Of a DNA stretch of 43,310 bases, positions 41,401-43,310 are shown piece after piece. Below the pieces are notes generated by a model that ran no database searches, was not told where the DNA came from, and worked only from the letters and a program-made list of their open reading frames with translations. The position numbers and the translations under genes are program-made. This stretch comes from an uncultured Clostridia bacterium (GTDB lineage: Bacteria > Bacillota > Clostridia > Oscillospirales > Acutalibacteraceae), in assembly GCA_946184925.1 (NCBI GenBank), contig CAMHHL010000009.1, forward strand, positions 1 to 43,310. The letters run 5' to 3'. The first letter of the stretch is position 1; every line of letters begins with the position of its first letter.

Positions 41401-42444
41401 GACGCTGACGGCGCACCCGTTCCGGTTAACGGCAACAAGTTCACCATGCCCGAGAGCGATATCACCATAACGACTGAGTTTGAAAAGCTGAAGTTCACCA
41501 TAACATGGCAGGACGACGAGGGCTCCGTTATTGACACAGCAACAGTCGAATACGGCGAAGTACCGACTCACGCTGAACCCGTAAAGGAATCTACCGACGA
41601 ATTTGATTACACCTTTGCCGGCTGGTCTCCCGAGGTTACTGCCGTTACAGCCGACGCAACCTACACCGCAACTTTCAACAGCACAAAGCGTTCCTACACC
41701 ATCACATGGAAGAACGGCGATGATGTTCTTGCAACCGACTCCGTCACTTACGGAGAAACTCCTGTTTATACAGGCGAAACTCCCGCGAGGGCTGCGGACA
41801 ACGAGTACATCTACAAGTTCGCCGGCTGGTCTCCCGAGGTTACTGCTGTCACAGGCGACGCGGAATACTCCGCACAGTTCACATCCGAGCCGAAACCTGT
41901 TTCCGACACTTACACTACAGAGGACGGCAAAGTTGTCGAGCTCGCCGGGACCTTCACTCGCGACGCGGACGACAAGGCTAACTTCGGCATCGGCAACGTG
42001 TTCAAGAATCTTGAAATCCTCGGTGTTCAGAAAAAGCACAGCGATGCGGACGAGAGCCGCGGAGTTCGTTTCGTTACGGTAATCGACAACGAAGTTGTTC
42101 AGGACGCCGAAGACTACGGCTACATCGCAGTTGCAGGCGACGACATGAATGACGCGAGAGAGAAAATCGCGGACGTAACTCTCGACACTGTTTCCGCGAA
42201 AAACGTGTTCACCTGCAAGGGAACCGACAACACTGTCAGCGGAGACTACGGAAAGTATAGCTCCGACAAGAGCTATAAGTACGTCACCTTCGCGATTAAC
42301 AACATCAGAGAGAAGGGCGTCGCGGTTATGTTCTATCTCAAGGACAAGAACGGCAACGTCTACTACGCGCCTTACACAAACAAATCAGGCGATAGCTTCA
42401 ACAACTGCGCGGTAGACTGGGCAGCTCTTACCGGCAGCAACTAA
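38494..42444 (+). CDS. Large exported repeat protein with InlB-B-type (Flg_new) repeats and DUF6273-like domain
   Basis: The 1316-aa protein has a Sec signal peptide (ILLAALMLVSVFTVVPITASA-AD). It then alternates two module types three times: a module of about 130 residues, KMETVSL...ESVDIYYSGG, of no type I recognise, and a module of about 65 residues, WKNWDGSVLETD...GWTPEV, which is the InlB B-repeat/Flg_new_2 beta-grasp repeat. A fourth B-type repeat precedes a DUF6273-like domain (YIRMGSYNGVPVDWYCQRV, YWLRTARDTSNARVI, WIRPMFYLDT). A bacterial-repeat domain, two more B-type repeats and a unique C-terminal domain of about 180 residues follow. No LPXTG motif, dockerin or SLH domain was seen, so the mode of attachment is unknown. 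Function is probably adhesive or structural. AAGGAGG precedes the ATG. Confidence 0.88.
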   Translation: MQKFIKRPLSILLAALMLVSVFTVVPITASAADKMETVSLSSRCNEDDEAITFSSDHFLFEPGDYLSSLTDAWLLDGDYPEDSYFDITALNEETITKLVLHRTNSENTPVVTVNGNNVSYTKSGSSFTFDNINASEVRIGANGNYDEEGILDCYCEIESVDIYYSGGATAFDVVWKNWDGSVLETDQKVPEGTIPTYDGAPPTKAETEFYTYTFKGWTPSVTAVTKKATYTATYTATLKDGVTEKMETISLAHHCDSVFATSFNSNRFSVIPNEDNVGGNPGSWDFDGYDYISSYADIKARYGEIITKLVVHSDNSGSNPVVTADGSNIAYTQSGKNYTFDGIGASQVRIGSEHSDTKYLTVTAIDVYFVGGATAFDVVWKNWDGSVLETDKNVSVDTIPTYDGEKPTRPGNDMYSYTFNGWTPEVVAVAGEATYTAAFTSTANYSEADVQKRTITLPNHQDPFSTNRFSVEPGSNVFNDNGWELDGDYDDGSTISISALNGEKIVKAVLYRSEGDNHPIIVADGQTVVGTQNGSQFTFENMSASEFTIEPNKNYDTFTLDSCLSVNKIDIYYIGGTPGYTVTWKNADGTTLETDEDVIEGTMTNYDGSTPQKAPTDEFEYKFIGWDPEVDDVYQDTTYTAQYEEVPHFKITWKNENGSVIDSTYVLPGAAPTHSTPKKAETTYYTYTFTGWTPEVVAATENAEYTATFKAVHKPANITTGKYIRMGSYNGVPVDWYCQRVNSTGYMMLCKYGLKAGRFGSNATYKTSDIHKWLEGSFATDLGLTKAELSIVRTVNLSSTNGDGSDRFIIPSYDNDELNKGQKVNAPYNINNPSSLLSIYWLRTARDTSNARVINHSKDGSPVATVAARYSGVTNSQWIRPMFYLDTTAVKKLACEGTGTAADPYVFEQRYNVTSNVTPSGSGTVTATAARDGQTIFSGSMPKEMVTGAEITLTATPATGYVLKSLTVTDADGAPVPVNGNKFTMPESDITITTEFEKLKFTITWQDDEGSVIDTATVEYGEVPTHAEPVKESTDEFDYTFAGWSPEVTAVTADATYTATFNSTKRSYTITWKNGDDVLATDSVTYGETPVYTGETPARAADNEYIYKFAGWSPEVTAVTGDAEYSAQFTSEPKPVSDTYTTEDGKVVELAGTFTRDADDKANFGIGNVFKNLEILGVQKKHSDADESRGVRFVTVIDNEVVQDAEDYGYIAVAGDDMNDAREKIADVTLDTVSAKNVFTCKGTDNTVSGDYGKYSSDKSYKYVTFAINNIREKGVAVMFYLKDKNGNVYYAPYTNKSGDSFNNCAVDWAALTGSN
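38989..39051 (+). repeat. 63-bp direct repeat, copy 1, within the large surface protein gene
   Basis: Matches 39604-39666 at 62 of 63 positions (one G/C difference after GATGTAGT). It encodes the start of the first B-type repeat. Flanking parts of the two modules are far more diverged. Confidence 0.93.
39604..39666 (+). repeat. 63-bp direct repeat, copy 2, within the large surface protein gene
   Basis: Second copy of the repeat at 38989-39051, at the same place in the second B-type module. The near-identity suggests recent gene conversion or unequal exchange between modules. Confidence 0.93.
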
Positions 42445-42461
42445 TTAAAGGAGAAATGAAC

Positions 42462-42593
42462 ATGAAGGAATATAAAGTACCTGAAATCGAAAAGATTGAA
42501 TACGGCACCGAGGACACCCTTACGGAGAGCAACGAGGACAACAAGACAGTTTCCGACATCAACGAGCTCCTCAATGAACCCACCGCTCCTTGA
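42462..42593 (+). CDS. Short peptide 1 (43 aa), paralogous to the next ORF
   Basis: Too short for the ORF track. ATG 42462 has AAAGGAG eight bases upstream; an in-frame ATG at 42456 is too close to that site. It is 17 bp after the large surface protein stop, in the same transcript. The N-terminal half, MKEYKVPEIEKIEYGTEDTL followed by TESN, aligns with short peptide 2. The tail is acidic and ends NEPTAP. There is no signal peptide or membrane segment. From memory, similar short ORFs of the form Y-x-x-P-E-x-E...ED occur in clostridial genomes without assigned function. The conserved-head, variable-tail form resembles a leader/core precursor peptide, but no maturation enzyme is adjacent. Confidence 0.75.
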   Translation: MKEYKVPEIEKIEYGTEDTLTESNEDNKTVSDINELLNEPTAP

Positions 42594-42607
42594 CGCAGGG
42601 TGTTGCT

Positions 42608-42751
42608 ATGAAAAAAGAATATCGCTCACCTGAATTCGAACCTATAAAGTATTCAGTTGAAGACGTATTGCTTGAGAGCAATACTAACCCTACCAATCCC
42701 ACTAACCCGACCGGAACCGACGGCTGGGAAGAACACATAAACAAACCATAA
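42608..42751 (+). CDS. Short peptide 2 (47 aa) with an NPT-repeat tail
   Basis: Too short for the ORF track. It begins 14 bp after peptide 1 with a weak AGGGTG site. MKKEYRSPEFEPIKYSVEDV followed by LLESN matches peptide 1 at E-Y, P-E, E, I, Y, E-D, L and E-S-N with a one-residue offset. The tail is different: NTNPTNPTNPTGTDGWEEH, with three Asn-Pro-Thr units. A perfect terminator follows 5 bp after the stop, which supports translation of both peptides as part of the surface-protein operon. The spacing, shared sequence and separate start sites argue against chance. Function is unknown. Confidence 0.75.
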   Translation: MKKEYRSPEFEPIKYSVEDVLLESNTNPTNPTNPTGTDGWEEHINKP

Positions 42752-42756
42752 TTTCA

Positions 42757-42793
42757 GCGGAGACAGTTCACCTTGAATTGTCTCCGCCTTTTT
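42757..42793 (+). terminator. Intrinsic terminator of the surface protein/short-peptide operon
   Basis: GCGGAGACA pairs perfectly with TGTCTCCGC across a 13-nt loop and is followed by CTTTTTC. Confidence 0.95.
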
Positions 42794-42800
42794 CGAACAA

Positions 42801-42891
42801 ATCCCCAAAATCGGACTTGGGGCAGTCGCACTAAGTCGGCAAAAACACGACCGAGCAGCCCGAAAGGACTGCCCGGTTCAGTTTTGGGGAT
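42801..42891. repeat. Nested palindromic element (91 bp)
   Basis: Outer arms ATCCCCAAAA (42801-42810) and TTTTGGGGAT (42882-42891) are perfect reverse complements. Inside, GGGCAGTC (42820-42827) pairs with GACTGCCC (42867-42874). The centre also holds an alternative CCG(A)GCAG / CTGC(C)CGG pairing. No coding capacity is evident. It could be a structured RNA or a small palindromic repeat unit. Confidence 0.7.
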
Positions 42892-43310
42892 ATCTGAAAG
42901 AGGGGTTTAAGCTTTATTTTCCCAGCGCAGGGATAAGATTAACAAGGAATCTGCGATTCGCTTGCCCTGAAGGGTGCGCGGCGGCTGTTAGTTTTATATA
43001 CATTTATATATCTTCGCTTCTGAGATAAAATCAATCGGGTTGAGTTTTACACCAGAAACGCCCTAACGGTTCATCTGATTATTATTTATTCTTTATTCAT
43101 TATTCACTATTCATTGAGCCGTAACGTCAGTTACGGCGTTTCTGGCGCGCTGAAAGTTCGTTTCTCCTTTGCTCTGTCCGTTGCTATCGAACCCTGCCGT
43201 CGTGTGTTTGAAAAAGTTTCATCAACGCTCCTCACTAAACTATTTAGGTTCTTTTGCGGTTTTCAACGAAGCAATTAATATTCTTTTAATCTCCAAGCAA
43301 TCGTCAATCA
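42892..43310. other. Gene-free right end
   Basis: No gene could be supported over these 419 bp. Contents are a GC-rich stretch around 42930-42990, an AT-rich ATT/TTC tract at about 43077-43113, the inverted repeat at 43052-43145, and a possible minus-strand reading frame entering from the edge that ends at 43240. Confidence 0.6.
43052..43145. repeat. Inverted-repeat element with internal hairpin (94 bp)
   Basis: CCAGAAACGCC (43052-43062) and GGCGTTTCTGG (43135-43145) are perfect 11-bp inverted repeats. Between them lie an ATTATT/ATTCATT-rich tract and the hairpin GCCGTAAC-GTCA-GTTACGGC (43118-43137). The layout resembles a short non-autonomous palindromic repeat, but no target-site duplication was identified. 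Confidence 0.65.

Noticed and set aside
42930-43000. GC-rich stretch that might be an RNA gene
   Set aside because: No tRNA cloverleaf, rRNA or known riboswitch motif could be traced in it.
43240-43310. Minus-strand reading frame entering from the right edge (22 codons ending EPK)
   Set aside because: It could be the end of a real gene, but too little is visible to support a coding call.

Overview
The window looks like chromosomal DNA of an anaerobic gut Firmicute, most likely a Clostridia/Oscillospirales (Ruminococcus-like) relative. This rests on strong AGGAGG ribosome-binding sites, Gram-positive lipoprotein signals, a class II (Firmicute-type) galT, YesL and CotH homologues, Sec-exported proteins with Big_2 or InlB-type repeats, and no sign of an outer membrane. 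The genus is inferred. No rRNA, tRNA, CRISPR array, integrase or transposase was seen.

Region 1 (minus strand, 13153 down to 1). A promoter drives a YcxB-like membrane protein and galM. A second promoter at about 11412-11440 is followed at once by what I read as a class I cyclic-di-GMP (GEMM-I) riboswitch and an intrinsic terminator. The riboswitch precedes eight tightly spaced genes: VTC-domain protein, DUF4956 membrane protein, FnIII/PgaB-type polysaccharide deacetylase lipoprotein, CotH-family protein, membrane-anchored clan-A glycoside hydrolase, HEAT-repeat membrane protein, processive GT2 synthase, and a sensor/degenerate-GGDEF/EAL protein that runs off the left edge. The layout is that of a c-di-GMP-controlled exopolysaccharide system whose last gene can destroy the signal. 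I do not recognise the combination as a named system.

Region 2 (13315-31789). A lone MsmK/UgpC-type ATPase faces a solute-binding protein and two permeases across a 689-bp divergent region that carries repeated AATGT-N-ACATT-like palindromes. After a strong terminator comes a ten-gene plus-strand operon: AraC regulator, GH36 alpha-galactosidase, a membrane-anchored protein of unknown function, YesL, galK, class II galT, sugar O-acetyltransferase, fructokinase, GH13_4 amylosucrase-like enzyme and GH2 beta-galactosidase. None of the enzymes has a signal peptide. Together they describe uptake and cytoplasmic breakdown of raffinose-family oligosaccharides: alpha-galactosidase gives galactose plus sucrose, the GH13 enzyme splits sucrose, fructokinase takes fructose, and GalM/GalK/GalT take galactose. 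galE and glucokinase are not in the window.

Region 3 (31844-35063). Three overlapping genes encode a cytoplasmic BMP/PnrA-like ligand-binding domain fused to a ParB-like N-domain, a metallophosphoesterase and a YczE/YitT-type membrane protein.

Region 4 (35135-42793). A monocistronic gene encodes an exported class V aminotransferase/cysteine-desulfurase-like PLP enzyme behind a signal peptide and Ig-like domains, with the Schiff-base Lys and catalytic Cys kept. A small TfoX-N protein follows. Then a 1316-residue exported repeat protein is co-transcribed with two short paralogous peptides (43 and 47 aa) that are missing from the ORF track. These peptides share a conserved N-terminal half and have unrelated tails.

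Region 5 (42794-43310) holds no convincing gene but has two nested palindromic elements. The best candidates for undescribed biology are the exported PLP enzyme, the riboswitch-controlled polysaccharide operon, and the tandem short peptides behind the large surface protein.
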